From JACKIC01 sp964392305 (GTDB lineage: Bacteria > Planctomycetota > UBA1135 > UBA2386): a stretch of DNA of 64,000 nucleotides. The notes under the pieces were generated by a model, which was not told the origin of the DNA, searched no databases, and saw nothing but the letters and a program-made list of their open reading frames with translations. Both the position numbers and the translations under genes were made by a program. The stretch spans positions 62,001 through 126,000 of the forward strand of contig CAYMPV010000001.1 of NCBI GenBank assembly GCA_964392305.1. Reading direction: 5' to 3'. Below, in pieces: positions 16,350-24,128 of the stretch (its first letter is position 1; the number at the start of each line of letters is the position of its first letter).

Positions 16350-17903
16350 TCACAGTTCCAGCACGCCATGTTCGATGCGGAACGGGTCGGCGGCCGCGAT
16401 CAGCATCTCGGCGAGCTCGGGGCCGTAGCTGGTCATGTACGGCAGCGGGCCGATGACGCGTTCTTGCGGGCGGCTGCGCGGTCGCAGCGAACTGCACAGC
16501 CGGCGCAACTGGCGGATGCCGGTGCCTTCGCGGTTCTGGCGCGCGTTGCGCACCTTCTGCTGCAGGCGTTCGAGCTCCTCGAGCATCTTGGTGCGGGCCC
16601 GGTCGAGTGCGCCGAGCATCGACGAATCGAGCGCACCGAGGCGCTGCGCCATGCCTTCGAGGTCGCTGCGCAGGCGGCTCTGCACGTCGTCGATGGTGTC
16701 CTCGAGGTCGCTGCCCTGCGCGTTCTGCAGCAGGCGTTCGGCGAGCTTCTCGGGCGATTGGTCGAGATCGGGCAGGTCGAGTGAGAACCGGCTCAGCAGG
16801 CGCTGCATCGAGGGCTCGACCAGGGTCAGCGACGAGCGCGGCACGAACACCGGCACCGGCACACCGAGCAGGCGGTAGAGCGGCGCGACCACGGCGAGGT
16901 AGGACAGTTCGCCCGGGCCGACCACGAACGCCATCGTCGGCAGACACGCGTCTTGCCACAGCGGTCGCAACAGCACGCCGGGGCTCAGGTCCTGGGCGCG
17001 GCCGATGGACTCGCCGTCGGCCAGCGGCTCGCGGTGACCGCCGGACAACTCGAACATCATCGTCGTCGCCGGATCGATGGTGACGTCGATACCGACGTCG
17101 GCGAGGTCGTCGGAGGTCTGCTTGACCTTGTCGCGCACCTGCTCGGACTTCTCCCACCAGCGGGTCAGCGGTTCGAACGCCTCGGGCGGTAGATCGCGCG
17201 GTTCGATCACCAGCAGGCCCTGCTTGCCGAACATCGCGAACAGGATGCGCGCCTGCTGGTCACCGAGGGTGTCGCTGGGTTGCTTGGGTTTGCAGGCGGC
17301 CAGGGCCCAGTCGCGGAATTCGCTCGCCGGAAGCAACGGATCGATCTCGGCCAGCAGCTTGTCGAGGTCGCGGCCGACCTCGATGGTGCGCAGCGGTTCG
17401 CTGTTGCGTTCGATGTCGAGGCGGAAGCGCTGCACGTCCTGGCTCTGGTTGACCAGGAACAGGCGGTTGGCCTCTTCGAGGTCGTGGTCGTCGCTGTGGT
17501 TCCAGAAGATCGGCACCGCGGTGACGTCGCTGCCCGCCGCGTTGATCTCCCGGCACAACCGGATGGCCGTGGCAGCCTTGTGCAGCGTGAACAGCGGCCC
17601 GCCCATGAGCCCGGGCTGCTGGCCGGTGACGACCACGTGCACCTTGTGGTCGAGCAGGCGGTCGGCGTTGTCGTGCACCTCCTGCGGCGCGCCGTGCCGT
17701 TCGGCGTAGGTGTGCAGCGCAGCGACCAGCTTGTCGCGCGACAGCAGCCGGCCGGCGCCGGTCGGGGCGCGCTTGATCAGCTCGCCGACGGTGCGCGTGC
17801 GCATGCCCAGAAAGCGGCCGAGTTCGCGGTCCTCTTCGAGGTAACGCAAGTGCGCTTCGGAGGTGCCGAGGCGGCGGAACGAGATGTGGCGCACGGTGCT
17901 CAT
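16350..17903 (-). CDS. bshC: Putative cysteine ligase BshC, last step of bacillithiol synthesis
   Basis: A 517-residue protein matching BshC, which is thought to add cysteine to GlcN-malate. Recognisable segments include VVVTGQQPGLMGGPLFTLHKAATAI, PIFWNHSDDHDLEE, VVGPGELSYLA and the C-terminal ERVIGPLPYM. A coiled-coil stretch (LEELERLQQKVRNARQNRE) is near residue 440, as in the known BshC fold. The start ATG 17903 overlaps the pyrF stop by four bases (ATGA). With bshA and bshB1 it completes the pathway in one window. Confidence 0.9.
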   Translation of the reverse strand: MSTVRHISFRRLGTSEAHLRYLEEDRELGRFLGMRTRTVGELIKRAPTGAGRLLSRDKLVAALHTYAERHGAPQEVHDNADRLLDHKVHVVVTGQQPGLMGGPLFTLHKAATAIRLCREINAAGSDVTAVPIFWNHSDDHDLEEANRLFLVNQSQDVQRFRLDIERNSEPLRTIEVGRDLDKLLAEIDPLLPASEFRDWALAACKPKQPSDTLGDQQARILFAMFGKQGLLVIEPRDLPPEAFEPLTRWWEKSEQVRDKVKQTSDDLADVGIDVTIDPATTMMFELSGGHREPLADGESIGRAQDLSPGVLLRPLWQDACLPTMAFVVGPGELSYLAVVAPLYRLLGVPVPVFVPRSSLTLVEPSMQRLLSRFSLDLPDLDQSPEKLAERLLQNAQGSDLEDTIDDVQSRLRSDLEGMAQRLGALDSSMLGALDRARTKMLEELERLQQKVRNARQNREGTGIRQLRRLCSSLRPRSRPQERVIGPLPYMTSYGPELAEMLIAAADPFRIEHGVLEL

Positions 17904-18784
17904 CGTTGCCCCGCCGCGGTGGCGACGGCCCGGCACTCGCGCGCGAACGTCGCGGCGGCCTGTTCGACGCGATCGAGCCAGCCGCCGTCGTCGGCGGCGA
18001 AGGCCTGCATCACGCCGCGGCTCTGGTTGACCAGCGCCCCCAGACCGCGCGCATCGAACGCCGCGGCGAGGTCCTGCACCGAGGCGCCCTGGGCGCCGAC
18101 ACCCGGCAGCAGCAGCCAGCTGTGCGGCAGCAGTCGGCGCAGGCGCGCGAGCTCCTCGGGCCAGGTCGCGCCGACCACGGCGCCGACCGGCGAATACCCC
18201 TCGCAGTGCGGCAGGTCCGCCCCCCACCGCGTGACCGCCTCGGCGACCACGTCGCACAGCGCGCGCGGACCGTTCTCGCCGGCAACCTGCAGGTCCTGGA
18301 AGTCGCGTGCGCCGGGATTGCTGGTGCGCACCAGCACGAACACCGCCTTGCCACCCTGGTCGGGTTCGCAGGCGCGCAGGAACGGCGCCACCGAGTCGGC
18401 GCCGAGGTAGGGATGCAGGGTGACGGCATCGGCGACGGCGTAGTGCCCTTGTGCGTAGGCCTCGGCGGTGCTGCCGATGTCGCCGCGCTTGACGTCGGCG
18501 AGCACCAGCAGGCCGGCGGCGCGCGCCAGTTCGCAGGTCTGCTCGAAGGCGCGGTAGCCGGCGCTGCCGTAACACTCGAAGAAGGCGATGTTGGGCTTCA
18601 CGCAGGGCGCGTGCCGGGCGATGGCCGGCAGCGCCAGGCGGTAGAACTCGACGATCCGCTCGGCGGGGGTGGCGCCGGGCGCGACACGACGCGGCAGCGC
18701 GTCGAGACGGGGGTCGAGTCCGACCACGATCGGGGCCTGACCGGCGAGGACACGGGACGCGATCTCGGAGACGAAGCTCGGCAT
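17900..18784 (-). CDS. pyrF: Orotidine 5'-phosphate decarboxylase (type 2)
   Basis: A 294-residue OMP decarboxylase that makes UMP in the last step of de novo pyrimidine synthesis. The catalytic Asp-Lys-Asp array is in LADVKRGDIG, and GLDPRLDALP at the N-terminus with KPNIAFFECYG are typical of the longer type 2 enzymes. It is the first gene of the minus-strand series and overlaps bshC by four bases; linking a UMP enzyme to a UDP-GlcNAc-using pathway may be coincidental. The start ATG 18784 lies only about four bases from the predicted transcript start, so the mRNA could be nearly leaderless. Confidence 0.94.
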   Translation of the reverse strand: MPSFVSEIASRVLAGQAPIVVGLDPRLDALPRRVAPGATPAERIVEFYRLALPAIARHAPCVKPNIAFFECYGSAGYRAFEQTCELARAAGLLVLADVKRGDIGSTAEAYAQGHYAVADAVTLHPYLGADSVAPFLRACEPDQGGKAVFVLVRTSNPGARDFQDLQVAGENGPRALCDVVAEAVTRWGADLPHCEGYSPVGAVVGATWPEELARLRRLLPHSWLLLPGVGAQGASVQDLAAAFDARGLGALVNQSRGVMQAFAADDGGWLDRVEQAAATFARECRAVATAAGQR

Positions 18785-18794
18785 CGGGGCAGCA

Positions 18795-18822
18795 AGACTA
18801 ACCGGCACCGTGCGCCAGTCCA
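18795..18822 (-). promoter_or_regulatory. Candidate promoter of the pyrF-bsh series
   Basis: On the minus strand TGGACT (18822-18817), a 16-base spacer and TAGTCT (18800-18795) precede the pyrF ATG by about 10 bases. TAGTCT followed by TTGC recurs upstream of the carbamoyltransferase gene. Confidence 0.4.
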
Positions 18823-18922
18823 CGTCGCTCCGGCGCGCTGCGGCTACGCACGTTTGGATGTGGCGCACGGCGCGCGAGTCTGTTTCTCTTTGCCCTTCGT
18901 TGTCCTGAACGAGGCAGACCCC

Positions 18923-20074
18923 ATGGCAGTAGTTTTCGTGCCCCTGGAATCGGAGGCCGGCGAGACCCGCGTCAGCGCCATCCCCGAGACCGTCAAAGGC
19001 ATGGCCAAGCTCGGCTTGGAAGTGCAAGTCGAACGTGGCGCCGGCGTCGCGGCCGGTTTTCCCGACGCAGAGTTCGAAGCTGCTGGCGCCAAGCTCGTCG
19101 ACGCGTCGGCGCGCGGCAGCGCCGACATCGTGCTCGGCATCCAGGCGCCCACGCCCGAGCAGGCCAAGGCGCAGCGCGCCGGAGCGTTGCTGATCTGCAC
19201 TCTGACGCCGGCCACCAGACTGGACACGATCGCCGCGCTGCGCGACGCGAAGGTCACGGCGATGGGGCTCGAGTTCATGCCGCGCATCACGCGCGCGCAG
19301 AAGATGGACATCCTGAGCTCGCAGGCGACGTGCGGCGGATACCAGGCGGTGCTGCTCGCGGCGGTGCACCTGCCGAAGATGTTCCCGCTGATGATGACCG
19401 CGGCGGGCACGCTGACACCGGCCAGGGTGCTCGTGCTCGGCGCCGGCGTCGCCGGGCTGCAGGCGATCTCGACCGCGCGCAAGCTCGGCGCGGTGGTCGA
19501 GGCCAACGACATCCGCCCGGCCTGCAAGGAGCAGGTCGAGTCGCTCGGCGCCAAGTTCGTCGACACCGGCGCGCCGCCGGACGCGGAGACCAAGGGTGGT
19601 TACGCGACCGAGACGACGCAGGAGTTCTTGAAGCGCCAGCGTGAGATCCTGACGGCGCACATCACGCAGGCCGACGTGCTGATCACCACGGCCCTGGTGC
19701 CCGGCAAGAAGGCACCGGTGCTCGTGACCGCCGAGATGCGCAAGGCGATGAAGCCCGGCTCGGTGATCGTCGACATGGCGGCGGCGATGGGCGGCAACGT
19801 CGAGGGCACCAAACCCGGCGAACGCATCGTCGACGCGGGCGTCACGATCCTGGGCGACACCAACCTGCCGGCGCAGTGCGCGGGCGACGCGTCGCGCACC
19901 TACGCGCGCAACGTGCTCGCCTACTTCGGCGAGTTCGTCAAGGACGGTGTCGCGACCGTCAACCTCGACAATGAGATTCTCGGCGCGGTGACGATCGTCC
20001 ACGACGGCGTCGTGCGCCACGAACCCACGGCGCAGGCGTTGGCCGCGCACGGTCAGAACAAGGGCGGAAACTGA
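18923..20074 (+). CDS. pntAA: NAD(P) transhydrogenase subunit alpha 1 (NAD-binding, PntAA)
   Basis: A 383-residue soluble domain I of the proton-translocating transhydrogenase, which passes hydride between NADH and NADP+ using the proton gradient. It follows the alanine-dehydrogenase/PntA fold: MAVVFVPLESEAGETRVSAIPETV at the start, SQATCGGYQAVLLAA, and the Rossmann loop VLVLGAGVAGLQAISTARKLGA. The start ATG 18923 follows a 138-base region divergent to pyrF. The alpha polypeptide is split into PntAA and PntAB, as in Rhodospirillum and several other phyla. Confidence 0.95.
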   Translation: MAVVFVPLESEAGETRVSAIPETVKGMAKLGLEVQVERGAGVAAGFPDAEFEAAGAKLVDASARGSADIVLGIQAPTPEQAKAQRAGALLICTLTPATRLDTIAALRDAKVTAMGLEFMPRITRAQKMDILSSQATCGGYQAVLLAAVHLPKMFPLMMTAAGTLTPARVLVLGAGVAGLQAISTARKLGAVVEANDIRPACKEQVESLGAKFVDTGAPPDAETKGGYATETTQEFLKRQREILTAHITQADVLITTALVPGKKAPVLVTAEMRKAMKPGSVIVDMAAAMGGNVEGTKPGERIVDAGVTILGDTNLPAQCAGDASRTYARNVLAYFGEFVKDGVATVNLDNEILGAVTIVHDGVVRHEPTAQALAAHGQNKGGN

Positions 20075-20077
20075 GCG

Positions 20078-20359
20078 ATGGATTACTTTCTGTTCATCTT
20101 CATCTTCGTGATCGCGGCCCTGTTGGGCTTCGAACTGATCACCAAGGTTCCGCCGACGCTGCACACGCCGCTGATGTCGGGTTCGAACGCGATCTCGGGC
20201 ATCACCATCGTCGGCGCGATCGCGTGTGCGCGCGTCGGCGAGGGGTTCTTGTCGCAGGCGCTGGCGTTCCTGGCGATCGCGTTCGCGAGCATCAACGTCG
20301 TCGGTGGCTACATGGTCACGGACCGGATGCTGGGCTCCTTCAAGAAGAAGGGGAAGTAG
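20078..20359 (+). CDS. pntAB: NAD(P) transhydrogenase subunit alpha 2 (membrane, PntAB)
   Basis: A 93-residue membrane protein with three hydrophobic helices and the conserved stretch KVPPTLHTPLMSGSNAISGITIVGA, the signature of the small alpha subunit contributing to the proton channel (domain II). It begins four bases after the pntAA stop and ends one base before pntB. Confidence 0.94.
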   Translation: MDYFLFIFIFVIAALLGFELITKVPPTLHTPLMSGSNAISGITIVGAIACARVGEGFLSQALAFLAIAFASINVVGGYMVTDRMLGSFKKKGK

Positions 20360-20360
20360 C

Positions 20361-21755
20361 GTGATCTATCTCTACCTCCTGGCGACGCTGCTGTTCGTCT
20401 TCGGCATCAAGCGTCTGACCAGCGTCAAGACCTGCCTGCAGGGCAACCGCATCTCCGAGACGGGCATGCTCGTCGCGATCATCGCGGTGTTGGCGATCGG
20501 CACCGGCATCAACTGGTGGGTCGTCGTCGCCGGCATCCTGGTCGGCGGCCTGGTCGGCGTGGTGATCGCCAAGCGCACCCCGACCACGCAGATGCCCGAG
20601 ATGGTCGCGGCGCTGAACGGTTTCGGCGGCGTCGCCTCGGCGCTCGTCGCGATGTCCGAGCTGCTGCTCAATCCAGCGCTGCAGGTCGAAGGTTACGCGC
20701 TCGGTGACCTCGGCGTCGTCGAGGCCGTGGCGTTCCCCGCCACCATCATCGTCGGCATGGTCACGCTGACCGGCAGCTTCGTCGCCTACGGCAAGTTGTC
20801 GGGCAAGAAGCTGTCGCACCCGCTGCAGGGCCGCAATCGCCACTACATGCACGCTGCGCTCGGCCTCGCCGCGATCGGCTGTGCGACCTGGATGGCGCTG
20901 ACCGGTGACCACGCGATGACCACGGTTTCGGTGATCCTGCTCGCCGCCGTGGCCGCCGTGCTCGGCGTGTTCCTGGTGATGCCGATCGGCGGCGCCGACA
21001 TGCCCGTCGTCGTGTCGCTGCTCAACAGCTACTCGGGCGTCGCCGCCGCGTTCGCCGGTTTCGTCACCGGACAACCGCTGCTGATCGTCGTCGGTGCGCT
21101 GGTCGGTGCGTCGGGCCTGATCCTGACGCAGATCATGTGCAAGGCGATGAACCGTTCGCTCGCCAACGTGCTGCTCGGTGGCATGGGTGAGGAGTCGGTC
21201 GCCAAGGACGCCAAGGACTACAAGTCGATCAAGCAGGCTGGCCCCGAAGAAGTCGCGATGCTTCTCGACGGCGCGTCGTCGTGCATCATCGTGCCCGGCT
21301 ACGGCCTCGCGGTGGCGCAGGCGCAGCACGTCGTGCGCGAACTCGGCGACCTGCTGCAGAAGCGCGGTTGTCAGGTGCGTTACGCGATCCACCCCGTCGC
21401 CGGCCGCATGCCCGGCCACATGAACGTGCTGCTCGCCGAGTCGGACGTTCCCTACGACCAGCTGTGGGAGATGGATCGCATCAACGGCGACTTCAAGAAC
21501 ACCGACGTCGTCATCATCGTCGGCGCCAACGACGTCGTGAACCCCGCCGCGCGCGAACCCACCGGCCCGATCGCCGGCATGCCGATCCTCGACGTCGACC
21601 AGGCCCGCACCGTCGTCGTCATCAAGCGCTCGCTGTCGCCCGGTTACGCCGGCATCAGGAACCCGTTGTTCGACATGGACAACTGCCTGATGGTGTTCCT
21701 CGACGCCAAGGAAGCACTCGAGGGCATGGTCAAGGAAGTCAAAGAGCTCAAGTAG
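20361..21755 (+). CDS. pntB: NAD(P) transhydrogenase subunit beta (PntB)
   Basis: A 464-residue protein from GTG 20361, one base after the pntAB stop. The N-terminal two thirds form the membrane domain (VIAKRTPTTQMPEMVAALNGFGG, GADMPVVVSLLNSYSGVAAAFAGF), and the C-terminal part is the NADP(H)-binding domain III with VPGYGLAVAQAQH, HPVAGRMPGHMNVLLAE, GANDVVNPAA and KRSLSPGYAGI. Together the three subunits would supply NADPH, for example for reducing low-molecular-weight thiols. The earlier in-frame GTG at 20226 lies inside pntAB and is not used. Confidence 0.95.
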   Translation: MIYLYLLATLLFVFGIKRLTSVKTCLQGNRISETGMLVAIIAVLAIGTGINWWVVVAGILVGGLVGVVIAKRTPTTQMPEMVAALNGFGGVASALVAMSELLLNPALQVEGYALGDLGVVEAVAFPATIIVGMVTLTGSFVAYGKLSGKKLSHPLQGRNRHYMHAALGLAAIGCATWMALTGDHAMTTVSVILLAAVAAVLGVFLVMPIGGADMPVVVSLLNSYSGVAAAFAGFVTGQPLLIVVGALVGASGLILTQIMCKAMNRSLANVLLGGMGEESVAKDAKDYKSIKQAGPEEVAMLLDGASSCIIVPGYGLAVAQAQHVVRELGDLLQKRGCQVRYAIHPVAGRMPGHMNVLLAESDVPYDQLWEMDRINGDFKNTDVVIIVGANDVVNPAAREPTGPIAGMPILDVDQARTVVVIKRSLSPGYAGIRNPLFDMDNCLMVFLDAKEALEGMVKEVKELK

Positions 21756-21773
21756 CTCATCGCCCGCGCGAGG

Positions 21774-21861
21774 GTACGGTACCGGGTACAAACGACAACA
21801 GGGTCGGCCGCGCAGCGGCCGACCCTGTTGTCGTTGTTGTCGTCGGTACCCGGTACCGTAC
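21774..21861. terminator. Nested double hairpin between convergent pntB and nhaD, probable bidirectional terminator
   Basis: An inner perfect 21-base stem (21791-21811 with 21815-21835, loop GCA) is enclosed by a second perfect 16-base pair of arms (GTACGGTACCGGGTAC at 21774-21789 and its complement at 21846-21861). One base separates the arms on the left and ten on the right. It fills almost the whole gap and reads the same from both sides, as expected of a shared terminator. It ends one base before the nhaD stop codon. No long T-run follows on the plus strand. Confidence 0.8.
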
Positions 21862-21862
21862 G

Positions 21863-23254
21863 CTACTTCGGCGCGTTCATGAGCCAGTGCACGACGATCG
21901 CGCCGGCGTAACCCGCGGCGATCGCGGGCAGGAACTTGAGGTGGCGGCCGAAGGTGTAGTAGCCGTGTGCGGTGCCCATCAGGGCGACGCCGGCGGCCGA
22001 GCCGACGGACAGCAGTGAGCCGCCGACGCCCGCGGTCAGTGTGATCAGCAGCCACTGGTAGTCGGCCATCGGCGTGTGCAGACCCGAGCCGGCGACGCCG
22101 TGGATGACGGGGTTGGCGACGTCCATCGACGGATCCATGCCGAGCACGGCGAACATCACGGGCACGTTGTCGATGATCGCCGACAGCACGCCGATGCAGA
22201 TGTTGGCCGTGGTCGCACCGACGCCGTGCACGGGGTCGAACAGGTAGGCGCTGGCCTTGTGCAGGTACATCAGTTCCTGGAGGCCGCCCACGCACAGGAT
22301 CACGCCGAAGAAGAACAGCACGGTGTCCCACTCGACCTCGGCGATGTTGTGGAAGACGTTGATCGCCTCGCCCTCCCCCTTCTTGTTGGCCGCCGTCTTG
22401 CGCAGCCAGCCGTAGATCATGAAGTAGCCGAGCCCCGTCATCATGCCGAGGAACGGCGGCAGGTGGAACGCGGCGTGGAAGGTGACGGCGGTCGCGATCG
22501 TCAGCAGGAACAGGATGATGACGGTCAGCCAACCGTCCTTGAGTTCGACCTCCTTCTCGATCGGCTCGGGATGACCCTTGGGGATCATGAAGTGCATGAT
22601 CACCGCCGGGATCAGCCAGTTGACGAGCGACGGCACCAGGAGCGTCAGGAACTTGCTCGTGTAGACCTTGCCGTCTGCCCACACCATCAGCGTGGTGATG
22701 TCGCCGAACGGTGAGAAGGCGCCGCCGGCGTTCGCGGCGACGACGATGTTCGTGCACGCCGCAGCGATGAACGGCACGTTGCCGCGCCCGACCGACACGG
22801 CGACCGTTCCCATCAGCAGCGCAGTCGTCAGGTTGTCCGCGACCGGCGAGATCACGAACGCCAGACCCCCCGTCGTCCAGAACACCGCGCGCAGGCTGAA
22901 GCCGCGCGACACGAGCACCGCGTTCAGCTTGAGGAACACGTTGTGCGCGGCGATCGACGAGATGTAGGTCATCGCCGTCAGCAGGAAGAGGAACAGCGCG
23001 GCGTACTCGGCGAGGTGGTGGAAGACGCGCTGCTCCATGTGGTTGCCGGGCAACGTGCCTGCGTCGGGATGACCGCTGTAGGCGAACGTGACCAGGATCC
23101 AGATGGCTCCGGCGGCGAGCACCACCGGCTTCGATTTGCGCAGGTGGATGCGCTCCTCGAGGATGACGAGCAGGTAGGCGAAGACGAAGACTCCGAGCGC
23201 GACATAGCCGAGTGTCGTGCCCGTGAGGTCGAACCGGGTGAGTTCTGCCAGCAT
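21863..23254 (-). CDS. nhaD: Sodium:proton antiporter NhaD
   Basis: A 463-residue ion-transporter-superfamily membrane protein with about 12 hydrophobic segments. The NhaD hallmarks are visible: FVISPVADNLTTALLMG, VVAANAGGAFSPFGDITTLMVW and AIIDNVPVMFAVL, each with polar residues in broken helices. It exports sodium in exchange for protons and suggests a saline or alkaline habitat. The start ATG 23254 (MLAELTRFDL) is chosen because the longer frame upstream is not membrane-like. It is transcribed towards the nested hairpin; the SWIM gene ends 149 bases upstream on the same strand. Confidence 0.93.
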   Translation of the reverse strand: MLAELTRFDLTGTTLGYVALGVFVFAYLLVILEERIHLRKSKPVVLAAGAIWILVTFAYSGHPDAGTLPGNHMEQRVFHHLAEYAALFLFLLTAMTYISSIAAHNVFLKLNAVLVSRGFSLRAVFWTTGGLAFVISPVADNLTTALLMGTVAVSVGRGNVPFIAAACTNIVVAANAGGAFSPFGDITTLMVWADGKVYTSKFLTLLVPSLVNWLIPAVIMHFMIPKGHPEPIEKEVELKDGWLTVIILFLLTIATAVTFHAAFHLPPFLGMMTGLGYFMIYGWLRKTAANKKGEGEAINVFHNIAEVEWDTVLFFFGVILCVGGLQELMYLHKASAYLFDPVHGVGATTANICIGVLSAIIDNVPVMFAVLGMDPSMDVANPVIHGVAGSGLHTPMADYQWLLITLTAGVGGSLLSVGSAAGVALMGTAHGYYTFGRHLKFLPAIAAGYAGAIVVHWLMNAPK

Positions 23255-23402
23255 GCGCGGCGAATCGAGAGGGGAGAGGGGACCGCGGAAGGAAACAGAA
23301 CGGCGGCGACCTGTCGAGCGCGTTCGGGGGGCGGCGACCGATTTTCGGCCGATCCTCAGGAGGCACCTGATGCCGTGTGAAGGTCCCGCAGCTGCGGAGC
23401 GA

Positions 23403-24128
23403 TCAGGTGGCGGCTGCCGGCGGCGCCGGCGGCTGGTCCGCCAGGGAACGCAGCGCCTGCAGCGCCGCACTCGCGAGGCGCTCGGACACCTCCCCCGTGA
23501 GCCAGCGGACCTGCGCCATGTTCAGGCTCTGGCCGAGGTCGGCGTCCTCGGCGTCGGGGTAGAGCACGGGCTCCTCGGGCACACCGAACGCCAGCGGCGG
23601 CAGGTCGCCGTCGGGCGTGGTCTGGTGCACCTTGGTCAGCAGGTCCTGCAGATCGACGCCGCGCAGCAGCAGCATCTCCCACGGTCGTTCGTCCAGCCGT
23701 CGCGCGCACAGCTCGTGCAGCGCCAGCACGTGCCGGCACGGCTTCTCGGGCAGGTCGCACGAGCAGCCGAAGGTGACGCTGCGGCCCTCGGGAAACAGTG
23801 GCTCGCCGACGATGCGCGCGACCAGGCGGTCGAACGAGCGCGGCACGCGGCCGTTCTCGAGCGCCTCGACGATCGACTTGCTGCGGCGCAAGACGCGCAC
23901 CAGCGTCGGCCAATCCTTCTGCGGCAGCGTGCGGATCTGCAGCGACACCTCGTGGATCGAACCCATCGAGCCTTCCATCTCGACGCGGATCGAGCCGGCG
24001 CGGATGCGCACCTTGGGCTTGCGCACGCTCGGCAGCGCTTCGAGCGCCGCCGCGAGCCGCTGATCGTCGATGCCGCGGGTGGCTTCGCGCCGCCAGCGTT
24101 CGCCGAGGGAGACGGGTTTGCGTTCCAT
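23403..24128 (-). CDS. SWIM zinc finger protein partnered with a SNF2 helicase
   Basis: A 241-residue protein with a SWIM-type zinc finger near residues 120-140: CSCDLPEKPCRHVLALH, that is C-x-C followed by C-x-H. The N-terminal half (LGERWRREATRGIDDQRLAAALEAL, SIVEALENGRVPRSFDRLVARI) matches SWIM proteins encoded beside SNF2 helicases. SWIM fingers bind DNA or protein. The ATG shares one base with the SNF2 stop codon, so the two are translationally linked and probably act together on DNA or protein-DNA complexes. The tail is Pro/Ala-rich. Confidence 0.8.
   Translation of the reverse strand: MERKPVSLGERWRREATRGIDDQRLAAALEALPSVRKPKVRIRAGSIRVEMEGSMGSIHEVSLQIRTLPQKDWPTLVRVLRRSKSIVEALENGRVPRSFDRLVARIVGEPLFPEGRSVTFGCSCDLPEKPCRHVLALHELCARRLDERPWEMLLLRGVDLQDLLTKVHQTTPDGDLPPLAFGVPEEPVLYPDAEDADLGQSLNMAQVRWLTGEVSERLASAALQALRSLADQPPAPPAAAT

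Noticed and set aside
20340..23366. 1008-codon minus-strand open frame spanning pntB and nhaD
   Set aside because: It crosses the perfect terminator hairpin and is a shadow of both genes.
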